Below, piece by piece: positions 8,485 through 16,750 of a DNA stretch of 44,546 nucleotides (position 1 is its first letter; every line of letters starts with the position of its first letter). The stretch covers positions 1 through 44,546 of the forward strand of contig JADJVV010000010.1 in the NCBI GenBank assembly GCA_016710435.1, given 5' to 3'. The notes below the pieces were generated by a model that saw nothing but the letters and a program-made list of their open reading frames with translations, did not search any database and was not told where the DNA came from. Position numbers and translations under genes: made by a program. Source of the DNA: Hyphomicrobiales bacterium (lineage in GTDB: Bacteria > Pseudomonadota > Alphaproteobacteria > Rhizobiales > Aestuariivirgaceae).

Positions 8485-9336
8485 TTACGCCCCCCCTGCG
8501 ATCGAGCCGGTGTACCCGCCACCACCAAACCCGCCCGGATTATAGGCCTTCAAGGCCAGGCCTCCGAGCTGCAGCAGATTGTTGGGGCCGATGCTGCGGC
8601 TGGCCGCCAGCGCATTGCCAAGGTTGACCCGGTTTCCGGCCTTGGTTGTGGCAAGATCTGTGTCAAGACCGGCCAGAGCGCCGCCGTAGTTGTAGCCCGT
8701 CGCCGCTCTCTGGCCCTGAATATTGGCGAGGTCAGAGCCCTGATTGTAGCCGTACTGAGCCGCCTTCGCGCCCTGATCGGCGTAAAGCCCGGAGATGTTC
8801 TGCGCCACGCCTAGGCCCTGCTGCTGCATTCCGCCAAGCCGGTTCATATAGCTCTCATAGTCCTGAGAGCCACGCTTCAGGTTCTCGGATGCAACCGCGT
8901 TGGCGGCATAGCCTGACCCGCTGAGCCCCCGCGCGTTCAAAGCCTGCATTAGGGCGTTGGTGGCAAACTCGGCATTCGAGGCCCGGAACGGATCGCCGCC
9001 GGCATAATCGCGCATGAATGTCTGCTGCGCCGCCCCGCCGTTGAGGCCGAGAGCGTTTCCATAGAGCGTGTTGGCCTGCTGCCCGCTCTGGGCAAACGGC
9101 TGGAGCGCTCCAACGGCCTGGCTGGTGCCGCGCTGGAGTGCCGAAAGCGCGTTGCCATAGCCGCCGGTCACATCACCGCGCGCCTGCCCATAGGCCGTTT
9201 CGGCTTTGTTGAAGCCCTGGCTGAGATTGCCGCGCGCCGCGCCGTAGCCGCTTTCCAGCATCGACGTGGAATCGGCATAGCCCCGTTTCGCGTCCTTGCG
9301 CTGATCGGTCCCCATGAATGATCCGAAGAAGCCCAT
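8485..9336 (-). CDS. Gly/Ala/Gln-rich internal virion protein (ejection-complex candidate)
   Basis: 283 residues, rich in Gly, Ala, Gln, Tyr and Asn. It has loosely repeated helical turns such as GYGAARGNLSQGFNKAETAY and GYGNALSALQRGTSQAVGAL in the N-terminal half and a Gly-rich tail (GGFGGGGYTGSIAGGA). Together with the two genes downstream it forms a set of three proteins, the number and order seen for P22 gp7-gp20-gp16. This parallel is positional, not based on sequence identity. The stop lies three bases before the next start. Confidence 0.6.
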   Translation of the reverse strand: MGFFGSFMGTDQRKDAKRGYADSTSMLESGYGAARGNLSQGFNKAETAYGQARGDVTGGYGNALSALQRGTSQAVGALQPFAQSGQQANTLYGNALGLNGGAAQQTFMRDYAGGDPFRASNAEFATNALMQALNARGLSGSGYAANAVASENLKRGSQDYESYMNRLGGMQQQGLGVAQNISGLYADQGAKAAQYGYNQGSDLANIQGQRAATGYNYGGALAGLDTDLATTKAGNRVNLGNALAASRSIGPNNLLQLGGLALKAYNPGGFGGGGYTGSIAGGA

Positions 9337-9350
9337 TGCTCAGTCCCTCT

Positions 9351-9998
9351 TTATGAAAACGACGCGGCAACGGCCGCCTTCGAATAGGTCGCGGTCTGGT
9401 TCCAGGTCGCGGTGATCCCGCGCGGCGTTTCGGTTGTTGTGGTGTCGAGTGACGCAATGCTCAAACACGACAGAGGACTTCCGCCGCCGATCTGAGCGTT
9501 TTCCGTCAACCCGGACCACGTCGCGTTGGCGCCGGCGTCAGGCGTCGACAGAAACGTCACGCCGAACGCCACGCCATTTGAAACGGTATTCGTGGACACG
9601 GTGAGCACGTTTGAAGTGTTGCTTTGGGCCGCCGCCGTATCAATGGCCGCCGTGCTCTCAAGATTGTAGGCGGCGGCAACACCGATGAAGATGTTGAAGT
9701 CCGCCGCCGATTGCGTGACAACAACCGTTCCCGACGTTCCTGCCTCCACCACGGCAAGCCAGATCGAGATGTTGGCAAAGCCGGAGCTGGCGACGATTTG
9801 CGTTGCCGCAACGCCCGCAACCGTGACCGCCGTCGTGGAAGCCCCACCAGCCACACCGACAAGAATGGCCCGCCCCGCCGCGGCCGTCCCCAGCGAAATC
9901 CCCGTATAGGTATGCGTCGCCGTGCTCGTCCCATCGACGGCGCCGTCCGTGTAGACAATTGACGGCTTTGGCTTCCCGATAATCACGCACATCGCCAT
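9351..9998 (-). CDS. Beta-rich virion structural protein
   Basis: 215 residues, almost entirely Ala/Thr/Ser/Val-rich with alternating hydrophobic pattern (SIVYTDGAVDGTSTATHTYT, ILVGVAGGASTTAVTVAGVA), typical of an all-beta surface or tail domain. The stop-start overlap with the gene upstream (9998) indicates coupling. No specific family recognised; a decoration, tail-knob or fibre-like role is inferred from composition and place. Confidence 0.6.
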   Translation of the reverse strand: MAMCVIIGKPKPSIVYTDGAVDGTSTATHTYTGISLGTAAAGRAILVGVAGGASTTAVTVAGVAATQIVASSGFANISIWLAVVEAGTSGTVVVTQSAADFNIFIGVAAAYNLESTAAIDTAAAQSNTSNVLTVSTNTVSNGVAFGVTFLSTPDAGANATWSGLTENAQIGGGSPLSCLSIASLDTTTTETPRGITATWNQTATYSKAAVAASFS

Positions 9999-10612
9999 TA
10001 TGGCAGTGTCCGCGTGAACTTCAGGCAGAACGCTAGATTAACGCACGCAGAATTAGACGAGATCGTCAGCCGCACATCATCGCCAACGGCAAAGACGTTA
10101 CCGGCCGTCGCCGTCGATGTAACCTGAGACGTAGACACCGCATTGCTCAGACCCGTGATTGCAGTCGTGTTCTTCTTCGTTACCAGCGTACAGGTTCCAC
10201 CCGTCGCAATCGTCGTCATGGTATTAGCCGTAAACGCAAACGGCATACTGAGACCAATGATGTAATCCTGATTGGCCGGAACTAAAATGAAGCCCGAAAG
10301 GCTGTCAACGAAACTCCATGTGCCGGTCAAACTGGCATAGGTTCCGGCCGTGGCAACTGCGGCAAGCCCGGAAACATTGGACGCCGAAATCGCCAGCCAG
10401 GTCTTAACCGCCGTGTTCGTATGCCGCGCATCGGCCGCCGCGGCTCCGGTGAAGTTCCCCGGCATCGTTCCGGCGTCGCCGGTCGCATTGAGCAGGCCAT
10501 TGGCGCTGCCGACGATGCCGGAGAACAACTGATACCAGGGCTTTTCCATCTGGAGCCCCTGGCCATCCTTGGTCCTGATGAGCGGAACCGACCATTCAGG
10601 AATATTGACCAT
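9998..10612 (-). CDS. Virion structural protein, tail region
   Basis: 204 residues. A short N-terminal segment (MVNIPEWSVPLIRTKDGQGL) resembles the start of tail-fibre or tail-needle-like proteins that dock on the connector, followed by a Thr/Ala/Ser-rich beta domain ending in FCLKFTRTLP. It directly follows the gp10-like tail accessory gene with a one-base overlap. The tail role is inferred from position and composition. Confidence 0.58.
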   Translation of the reverse strand: MVNIPEWSVPLIRTKDGQGLQMEKPWYQLFSGIVGSANGLLNATGDAGTMPGNFTGAAAADARHTNTAVKTWLAISASNVSGLAAVATAGTYASLTGTWSFVDSLSGFILVPANQDYIIGLSMPFAFTANTMTTIATGGTCTLVTKKNTTAITGLSNAVSTSQVTSTATAGNVFAVGDDVRLTISSNSACVNLAFCLKFTRTLP

Positions 10613-12033
10613 CAGGCCACCAGCTTTTCAGCATCAATGGCAATGCCGGAAATCGCTCGATCAACGCTGGCAGAAATCGCCAACCGAAGCGTGCATCCGC
10701 CGGGACCGAACATGCCGAATCGGTAATCCTTGACCCGCTTCAACCGCTGGCCTCTGGACCCCAGTGCAATACGGCGCTCCGGCCCGAATGTCTTGCCCCC
10801 GTCAATCGAGGTTGAAAGCATCAGGTGCGGGTCTGCGTCTTCGCTCAGCACGCCCTCGCCAACCCCCGCCATCACGTCCACGAACACGCCGTTGATAACA
10901 AACCCGTGCGGCGCCATGTGAATGATGGGTGGAATAACCTCCATCAGGATCGGTTCTCCGCCTTCGGTCGCGACGCGCTCATTGATGGAATACAGCCGGC
11001 CATCGGTATAATCACCGAGCAGCGTCATGCCCTGCCAGCGGGCGGCACAGCACCCGCGCCAGTTAACGCGGCCATAGCTTTTGCGTTCATGCCACCGCGC
11101 CGTGCCGATGTCATAGACGATGGTCCAGTCATCGCAGGTCCAGCATAGAAAGGCGTGGCCCGTGCTGGGCTCATTCCAGCCAAACCCGAGGATCGTGGCC
11201 TTATCGGCAACAGCGCCAATCATGCGCTCTTGCGCATAGCCTGAAATCCGCCGCGCCGAATAGCCGTCCTGGATTCTGACCGTGCCGTCATTGGCAATCC
11301 AAGCCACGATGCGATCAAGCTGGACCACGGTCTTGGCGCCCATGCAGCCAAGATTGATCGAGGCCACAGGCACGAACGGAAAGTTGCCCGTGCCGTCCGG
11401 GCTATCCGACCACCATTCAACGGTTGTCTCGCCGAAGATCATAGCGTCGCGCTCGCCGCCAAGCACATAGAGTGTGTTATCCGGCGCCTTCTGCGCCTTG
11501 CCGAAATCCGTCGCAGTGATGACCGAGCCGTTATCCTCATTCGAGATGAACACCCGGTCAAACGTGGTCGGAAACAGAAAGTACCCGTCCAACACAGACA
11601 CGGATATCGGCGGCGGAAGGTCTGGGTCCGTGATGGTCGCAATCGACGTGCCGGTGATGATGTAGCCCACGCCATCAGATACCAAACAAACCTCCGGCGT
11701 CGGAGACCTCCGGTTTCTTGCCAGGAAGGCCTGGCCATCAGAAGGCAGCGTCGTGACGAGTGTCACCACCCCGAACAGATCGATTGCCGATACCTTGCGG
11801 CCGGCTACAACATAGAGGTAATCGTCCGTTTCCAACATCGCCTTGACACCTCCAGTGCCAGAGGCCGTCACCGTATTCCAGATGTCGAGCCCTGCCGGGG
11901 CATAAACGGTCCATGCCGCTTTGGCATCGTCGCCGGTATCTTCGGCCACGGCATTGATGAGCCGTGCCGATCCTTCGGCCTTGAACCTTGCTGGATTGGA
12001 TTGGGTGGCGAGATTGATCGGAACGAGTGCCAT
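10612..12033 (-). CDS. P22 gp10-like tail accessory / packaged-DNA stabilisation protein
   Basis: 473 residues. Starts MALVPINLATQSNPAR; the order of beta-strand blades, the Tyr/Trp-rich segments (LYVVAGRKVSAID, ETTVEWWSDSPDGTGNF, RWHERKSYGRVNW) and the segment FLFPTTFDRVFISNED match what I know of the P22 gp10 family, which plugs and extends the portal after packaging. Length is close to P22 gp10 (about 470). It sits after a small connector-type gene, as in P22-like and BcepC6B-like genomes. Stop and start overlaps with both neighbours indicate coupling. Confidence 0.78.
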   Translation of the reverse strand: MALVPINLATQSNPARFKAEGSARLINAVAEDTGDDAKAAWTVYAPAGLDIWNTVTASGTGGVKAMLETDDYLYVVAGRKVSAIDLFGVVTLVTTLPSDGQAFLARNRRSPTPEVCLVSDGVGYIITGTSIATITDPDLPPPISVSVLDGYFLFPTTFDRVFISNEDNGSVITATDFGKAQKAPDNTLYVLGGERDAMIFGETTVEWWSDSPDGTGNFPFVPVASINLGCMGAKTVVQLDRIVAWIANDGTVRIQDGYSARRISGYAQERMIGAVADKATILGFGWNEPSTGHAFLCWTCDDWTIVYDIGTARWHERKSYGRVNWRGCCAARWQGMTLLGDYTDGRLYSINERVATEGGEPILMEVIPPIIHMAPHGFVINGVFVDVMAGVGEGVLSEDADPHLMLSTSIDGGKTFGPERRIALGSRGQRLKRVKDYRFGMFGPGGCTLRLAISASVDRAISGIAIDAEKLVA

Positions 12034-12386
12034 CAGTAGTCCACTTGCTCGGGCTCAAGACCTGATGCGTGCTTCTTGGTATGGCGTTTGATCCGCCTCT
12101 TGATCGGCACCTCTGCGTCTTCAATATTCGTGACATTGACGATCGGCTTACCGAAAGCAGGCCCAACGTGAAGCGCAACAAGGTCGCAGACCGGGCCGAA
12201 CACCAGAAGCGGGATGGCTGCATCATCCCAATATCCGATGCCGTCGCCTCTCAGCTCTTCCATCAGCTCGCTATAGCGATCCACGATCATCTGGTGATGC
12301 GGCGCGCCCGGGCTCGAATTGGCGTCAATCAGCGCCAGCTTCTCCATCACCGCGTGAGACAGTTGCAGGAGTGTCCGCGTCGCCAT
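12033..12386 (-). CDS. Head-tail connector / tail accessory protein (gp4-like position)
   Basis: 117 residues, helical N-terminus (LLQLSHAVMEKLALIDANSS) with ELMEELRGDGIGYWDD and a basic C-terminus (IKRRIKRHTKKHASG). In podoviruses with a gp10-like protein, the small gene just before it encodes the gp4-like protein that sits on the portal. That assignment rests on position, size and helical content. It overlaps the gene upstream by 62 bases in another frame and the gene downstream by one base. Confidence 0.6.
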   Translation of the reverse strand: MATRTLLQLSHAVMEKLALIDANSSPGAPHHQMIVDRYSELMEELRGDGIGYWDDAAIPLLVFGPVCDLVALHVGPAFGKPIVNVTNIEDAEVPIKRRIKRHTKKHASGLEPEQVDY

Positions 12387-12579
12387 GGTCCTTATCCTTC
12401 TTGCGTCCGCGCTTCACTGTGGGCGCTTCCGTTTCGATCCGCTCAAAGAAACAGTTTCCAGACAGTTTCCGAACCGCCGTTTCATCCGTCACGATGTTGA
12501 CGGTGCCATTTTCCCAAGTGTGGCCAAACATCTCAAACGGGCCATTGGGGCTTTCGCCGGTATATTTGAACTCTGCCAT
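12325..12579 (-). CDS. Small hypothetical virion-region protein
   Basis: 84 residues. The first half looks folded (MAEFKYTGESPNGPFEMFGH, then WENGTVNIVTDETAV); the second half is a charged, low-complexity tail (TVKRGRKKDKDHGDADTPAT). Phage proteins of this shape after the capsid gene often belong to head-completion or 'DUF' families, but none is recognised with confidence. It lies downstream of the terminator behind the capsid gene and ahead of the connector genes. The long overlap with the next gene is unusual and could reflect a wrong start there. Confidence 0.55.
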   Translation of the reverse strand: MAEFKYTGESPNGPFEMFGHTWENGTVNIVTDETAVRKLSGNCFFERIETEAPTVKRGRKKDKDHGDADTPATVSRGDGEAGAD

Positions 12580-12595
12580 TGATCCTCCATGAAAA

Positions 12596-12619
12596 GCGGG
12601 GGCCGTTTTAAGCCCCCGC
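12596..12619 (-). terminator. Intrinsic terminator after the capsid gene
   Basis: On the minus strand an eight-base-pair GC stem (GCGGGGGC/GCCCCCGC) with an eight-base loop is followed directly by TTTTC. It lies 18 bases beyond the capsid stop. It would reduce transcription into the connector and tail genes relative to capsid, a common way to keep capsid mRNA most abundant. Confidence 0.8.
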
Positions 12620-12636
12620 TCGTTTCGTCTCAGCTA

Positions 12637-13761
12637 TCACGCGTCGGGAGCGGCGGCGCAGTAGATCGTCACCATGCCGTTGTCCTTGCGCGTACCCGAG
12701 CCGTTAGCCCAAGTGAGCTTCTCAATGCCGTGAGCCAGCTCGACGCCCTTGCCGACAACAAAGCCATAGTCGGTTTCGGTCTTGTCGGTCGGCTTGGGCA
12801 TTTGCTTGTTGGCAAATGCCAAGGCCTGCTGTCCGCACAGGAACGACACGCCAACGTCAGTCGTGCCGCCGGAGCCGGCGTTGACGAGCGTGGTTTCGGC
12901 ATTGACGCCCGATACCCGTCCGGCCTCGAATTCCGGAATTTCGCGGATGATCACGCCGTCATAGATGAGATCACCGTCCTGGAAAATCGGGTTCTGGTCC
13001 ATGCCGGAGCCTTCACGAGCCCGAGCTTCACGGTTGGCTGCCGCGATCGTGGTGTCTTTCTTGAGGTCCCGGAAGTTGCGCGGGTGCGCGAAAAGGACAA
13101 AGTATTCCCGCCCTGACGTGTTCGACTTGAACGGCGTGATGTGCGGGTTTGCCGTTTTGGCGATGCGCTTGCCCAAGGTCACGGTGTCCGCCGTCATCTT
13201 GTCGTCAGTCGTGTCCAGCGTGGCGAGCGCCGTCGCCATGACGTTGGACGACGCGTTGGACTTGAGCTTGCCGAACAGAACGCGGTCGGAATTGTTCGTG
13301 AGCCAGGTGTTGCGGTTGCCGGCAGTCGCCGCCGAATACTTTACCCCGTCCATCTTGTGGAAGGTGTCGATGAGCTGATACTTGATGAGTTCGGAGGCCC
13401 ATTCCTTGAGCAGCGGACGGGCTTCCTCAAGAAGACGCGGACCGATCTTTTCGGCTTCCTTCTTGGTCCAGGTGATGGCGTTGCGGTAGTATTCCCACGT
13501 CACATCCTGGTAGTATTGGTCCATCGCTTCCTCGCTGCCGGACAACGTGCTGTTGCCCGATACGCCATTGCCTTTCAGGCGGCCAACGAGAGGGATTCTG
13601 ATCGTATAGCCGTCGCTTTCGAGATCGTTCTTGACGCAGATGATGTTCGTCAGCTCGTTGCCCATGTAGGGCTTGAAGCCTGAATCACGAACGTATTCGC
13701 GCATGAAGTCGCGCTGCCACTTGATCAGCTCCAGGCCGCTCAAGACTGTCGTAGATGCCAT
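12637..13761 (-). CDS. Major capsid protein, N4 gp56-like (DUF4043-type)
   Basis: 374 residues. Family features: N-terminal WQRDFMREYVRDSGFKPYMG, a conserved ITWTKKEAEKIGPRLLEEAR helix, a G-loop-like segment with KGNGVSGNSTLSGSEEAMDQ, and the C-terminal domain ending with FLCGQQALAFANKQMPKPTD and YGFVVGKGVELAHGIEKLTW. This is the HK97-fold capsid family typified by phage N4 gp56. The scaffold-type gene just upstream and the strong terminator just downstream agree with a highly expressed capsid gene. Confidence 0.85.
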   Translation of the reverse strand: MASTTVLSGLELIKWQRDFMREYVRDSGFKPYMGNELTNIICVKNDLESDGYTIRIPLVGRLKGNGVSGNSTLSGSEEAMDQYYQDVTWEYYRNAITWTKKEAEKIGPRLLEEARPLLKEWASELIKYQLIDTFHKMDGVKYSAATAGNRNTWLTNNSDRVLFGKLKSNASSNVMATALATLDTTDDKMTADTVTLGKRIAKTANPHITPFKSNTSGREYFVLFAHPRNFRDLKKDTTIAAANREARAREGSGMDQNPIFQDGDLIYDGVIIREIPEFEAGRVSGVNAETTLVNAGSGGTTDVGVSFLCGQQALAFANKQMPKPTDKTETDYGFVVGKGVELAHGIEKLTWANGSGTRKDNGMVTIYCAAAPDA

Positions 13762-13805
13762 GGTGTTAAGACCTTCTCATGATGAGCTTTGATGATGAGA
13801 AGCCG

Positions 13806-14678
13806 TCACGCGCTCCGCCTGTGGGCGAACACGCTATCTGCTGCGGCTCTCTCGGTGAGCAAAGCCCCCTGGTCTCCAGCCTGTGTCTGATCGGCCAGGG
13901 TTGAGGGGAACTTTTGCGGTGTTTGAGCTTGTCCGAGCGGCTGGCCAGCTTTCAGCCCGGCAAGGGCTTTCTGCACGGCGTCCTCAGCAACCCGCTTCTT
14001 GAACGCCTCAAGATCAGTCCCGACCTCAGCATCGATCTGCTGCTTTTTGTGCCATGCCACCAGGGCTTCGAACGGGTGACGAGTTCTGACGAACCGTTCG
14101 GAAATTCCAGCCTGATATGCGGCTTGCAGCGCAGCATTCACGATCTCATCGCCGTACTTCTGACGAGTCAGAAGCTCGGAGGTGTTAACGTGATGATCGA
14201 GCAAACGCTGGTCGATCATCTGCTGCTGATATTGGGCGAACTTTTCAGGTTCAAGGTATGGGTCTGGCGGTTCTACCGCCTGTTGCTGAGGCTGCTGTTG
14301 CTGCCTCTGAATCTGCTGAAACTGCCGCTGCAACTGCTCAACCTGCTCACGGTAAACCTTGGCGTTGGCCTCAGCTTCGGTGCGCAGCTTGAATTCGGTA
14401 TCGCGGGCTTCTTTCAGCTTCTTGCGTTCGGCTACAAGCTCAGTCACGGGCACGAAGCGGCCGGTCTTGGGATCGCGTCCTTGGGGCTGTCCATCATCGT
14501 CGGGCACGTCGTCTGCCTTGACGATCTCTTCGGCTTTCGGCTCCGGATCAGGAGCCTTGGCTTCAGGTGCCGGCACTTCCGGCGAAGAACCGGGGGCGGC
14601 GGAATCGGCCCCCATGTCGCTGCTGGTCACGAACACGTCATCAATAACGGACTTCTCGTCCGTGTTACCGGTCGTCAT
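13806..14678 (-). CDS. Capsid scaffolding protein
   Basis: 290 residues from the ATG at 14678, which has a strong GGAGGGTG site; an upstream in-frame start at 14708 lacks one. Acidic Pro/Ala-rich N-terminus (about 1-80), the segment GRDPKTGRFVPVTELVAERK, then a long coiled coil with a Gln-rich core (about 95-145), and a helical C-terminal region. Such acidic, coiled-coil proteins directly upstream of an N4-type capsid gene act as internal scaffolds. No protease motif was noticed. Confidence 0.72.
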   Translation of the reverse strand: MTTGNTDEKSVIDDVFVTSSDMGADSAAPGSSPEVPAPEAKAPDPEPKAEEIVKADDVPDDDGQPQGRDPKTGRFVPVTELVAERKKLKEARDTEFKLRTEAEANAKVYREQVEQLQRQFQQIQRQQQQPQQQAVEPPDPYLEPEKFAQYQQQMIDQRLLDHHVNTSELLTRQKYGDEIVNAALQAAYQAGISERFVRTRHPFEALVAWHKKQQIDAEVGTDLEAFKKRVAEDAVQKALAGLKAGQPLGQAQTPQKFPSTLADQTQAGDQGALLTERAAADSVFAHRRSA

Positions 14679-14817
14679 ATCACCCTCCGCTATATAGTTG
14701 CCGGTCACGAGAAACGCCGTTGTGTCGCCACGGCGATGCGCTAGAACATCAGATAACGGGCTGATGACCCGGAACGCCGCTTAGGCCGGCGAAGCCACGC
14801 TTTGGTGCGAGTTGCGT

Positions 14818-14997
14818 ATGAACCTGCGAACCCGGTACATGCCCGGCGTCTACACCGTCACCGATGAAGACACGGGCGAAATTCTGATCTTTTCCCTTTG
14901 GGGAACCCTTGAACACGTCAGGCTGTTCGATCTCACACGAGAGCGTAAGACGCACCGGCCGGCCTTGGCTGATTACGTTGCATCTCAGCCTGAATGA
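14818..14997 (+). CDS. Possible small plus-strand gene between scaffold and portal
   Basis: 59 residues if started at ATG 14818. The sequence (YMPGVYTVTDEDTGEILIFS, LWGTLEHVRLFDLTRE) reads like a small beta-rich domain rather than random translation, and the minus strand has no good gene from 14709 to 14932. It overlaps the 3' end of the portal gene by 65 bases. The ribosome-binding site is weak. It may be a moron or a chance reading frame. Confidence 0.35.
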   Translation: MNLRTRYMPGVYTVTDEDTGEILIFSLWGTLEHVRLFDLTRERKTHRPALADYVASQPE

Positions 14998-16750
14998 GCT
15001 TCGCCGCGGCATTGGCGCGGTTTGTCTCGACATCTGAATAGGCCTTGGCGGTCTGTGCCTTCTTGTGGTCCACGTCGGCCGCAGCGCCTTCCACCTGGAT
15101 TTGTGCCAAAGCCTGCTGCATCGGGTCCGGCGCCGGAGGTGCCGGCATCGGCGGAGGCGCCAAAGCCTGCTGCACCATTTCAAGCAACCGTTCCTTGTTC
15201 GGCACGTTCGATAGCTCAATCATCATGGCCCACATCTGCGGCGGAGCCTGTGCGATTTCCGAAAGACGTTGCAGAAGCTCTTCCGACATCGTGAGGGTGT
15301 CGGGGCCTTCCTCAAGGATAAGATCAACGTCGAGTTCGGCGATGGTATTTGCAACGACGAACTCGCCTGTGTTCGGGTCCAGATCATAAGTATTGACACC
15401 AACGAATTGCGCCGAGCGCGGGTCATCCGTCACGCGCACCCAACGCTCGCCCGTCCAGGCCTGACGGATACGGCCCCAAATCTTGCGGTAAACTCTCAAT
15501 TTCCAGTCCCGAAGCCGTTCGAAGACTGGCGACAACTCCGTCATGCCGCTATCGCGCTGGGCAAGAATCGCACGTCCAGACTGATCGGCAACCCCACCGC
15601 CCTTACCGACAAGGCCAGGGTTCGGACCCAAATTCTCTAGCGCAGATTGGGCCTGCTCCAGCAATTCGGCCTGGCCTTGCAGCTCCTTGGAGCCATCGAT
15701 AATGCCGGTATCCTTGCCCCATTCGCCATCATGCTCGATCACGGCGTCGGGCTTGGCGACCTCTGATTTCAGCTCATCGATGTCATCAACAGACCCGCGC
15801 CGGACGAAAAGCTTCTGCGAATTGAGCAGATACAGGAACTTGGACCGGCGATGATTGATCTCATCCTGCATCGGCTTCATGTTGCGAACGAGGCCGTAGC
15901 GGACGCCCTTCTCATCGATATACGGGCTCCATGCCACATAGGGACAATCCGGCTCCCCGTTTTCGTCCTTGAACGGCGAGGGCCCGCCTTCGAGCACGAT
16001 GTCACCGCAGAACTTCACGTATTCCCACTGCCCACGCCTCTTCTCCCAAAATTCCACAACCCGAACCCGGCAATGTTCAAAATCAGCCCATTGCGTCGCG
16101 CGGTCCTCTTCCGCCTTGAAGGCGGTCAGATCGCCGTCCGTGTTGACCAGATCTCGCAGCATCTTCGCCTTGTCCGGCCAAATCTCCTCTGCCTCATCAA
16201 TGTCCACCCAAAGGTGAATGCCCATATACCGGGCATCAGAGAAATCTGCCTTTGTCGAGCGAGGATCATAGAAAAAACGGTCAGGGTCTATGGCCTTGAG
16301 CGAGACTTCAGGTTGACCGCGCTTGGTTTCAACTCCAACCCATGCCACGCCGTAGCCCGACACCATGCCGTCGTGGGCGCCGTTCGAGCCGATGTTTTCC
16401 CATCGGTTGAGGTCGCAGACAAACCGCACCGAGGCTGTGGCCAGATCGGCCTGCTGGTCGTGCTGGGGCGTTCGGCCATAGCACTTCGGATCGCGCCGCA
16501 TCCGCTGCTCAATGCCGACAAGAAAATCGACCTTCCGCGAAATCCTATTATCCGTGACGATAGGTTGCCGGCGCTTGGTCAGGCGGGCCTTCTCGGCTTC
16601 GGTCCATTGCTTGCCGTGATAATAGCGCCGGCCTTCCTGGGCCTCAGTCTGTTCGGCCTGCTTATTGGTCTCGAAGGCACGGAATTTCCGGCGCTTGTCG
16701 GCAAGCCTCATATCGGGAGGCGCGGCGGTTGTAGCTCCTACGCTCTCCAA
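14933..16750 (-). CDS. Portal protein, P22-like
   Basis: 605 residues. Early motif RYYHGKQWTEAEKARLTKRR followed by QPIVTDNRISRKVDFLVGIE, then the wing and stem regions (YGVAWVGVE, AIDPDRFFYDPRST, KFLYLLNSQKLFVRRG) and a Pro/Ala-rich C-terminal tail with coiled coil. These are hallmarks of the P22 gp1-type portal family, the dodecameric DNA channel at the capsid vertex. It overlaps the terminase gene by 13 bases. The length is slightly below P22 gp1 (725), with a shorter C-terminal barrel. Confidence 0.85.
   Translation of the reverse strand: MESVGATTAAPPDMRLADKRRKFRAFETNKQAEQTEAQEGRRYYHGKQWTEAEKARLTKRRQPIVTDNRISRKVDFLVGIEQRMRRDPKCYGRTPQHDQQADLATASVRFVCDLNRWENIGSNGAHDGMVSGYGVAWVGVETKRGQPEVSLKAIDPDRFFYDPRSTKADFSDARYMGIHLWVDIDEAEEIWPDKAKMLRDLVNTDGDLTAFKAEEDRATQWADFEHCRVRVVEFWEKRRGQWEYVKFCGDIVLEGGPSPFKDENGEPDCPYVAWSPYIDEKGVRYGLVRNMKPMQDEINHRRSKFLYLLNSQKLFVRRGSVDDIDELKSEVAKPDAVIEHDGEWGKDTGIIDGSKELQGQAELLEQAQSALENLGPNPGLVGKGGGVADQSGRAILAQRDSGMTELSPVFERLRDWKLRVYRKIWGRIRQAWTGERWVRVTDDPRSAQFVGVNTYDLDPNTGEFVVANTIAELDVDLILEEGPDTLTMSEELLQRLSEIAQAPPQMWAMMIELSNVPNKERLLEMVQQALAPPPMPAPPAPDPMQQALAQIQVEGAAADVDHKKAQTAKAYSDVETNRANAAAKLIQAEMQRNQPRPAGASYALV

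Noticed and set aside
8059..8814. 251-residue plus-strand frame opposite the ejection protein genes
   Set aside because: Antisense frame spanning two coding genes and their junction; His/Arg/Leu-biased without motifs.
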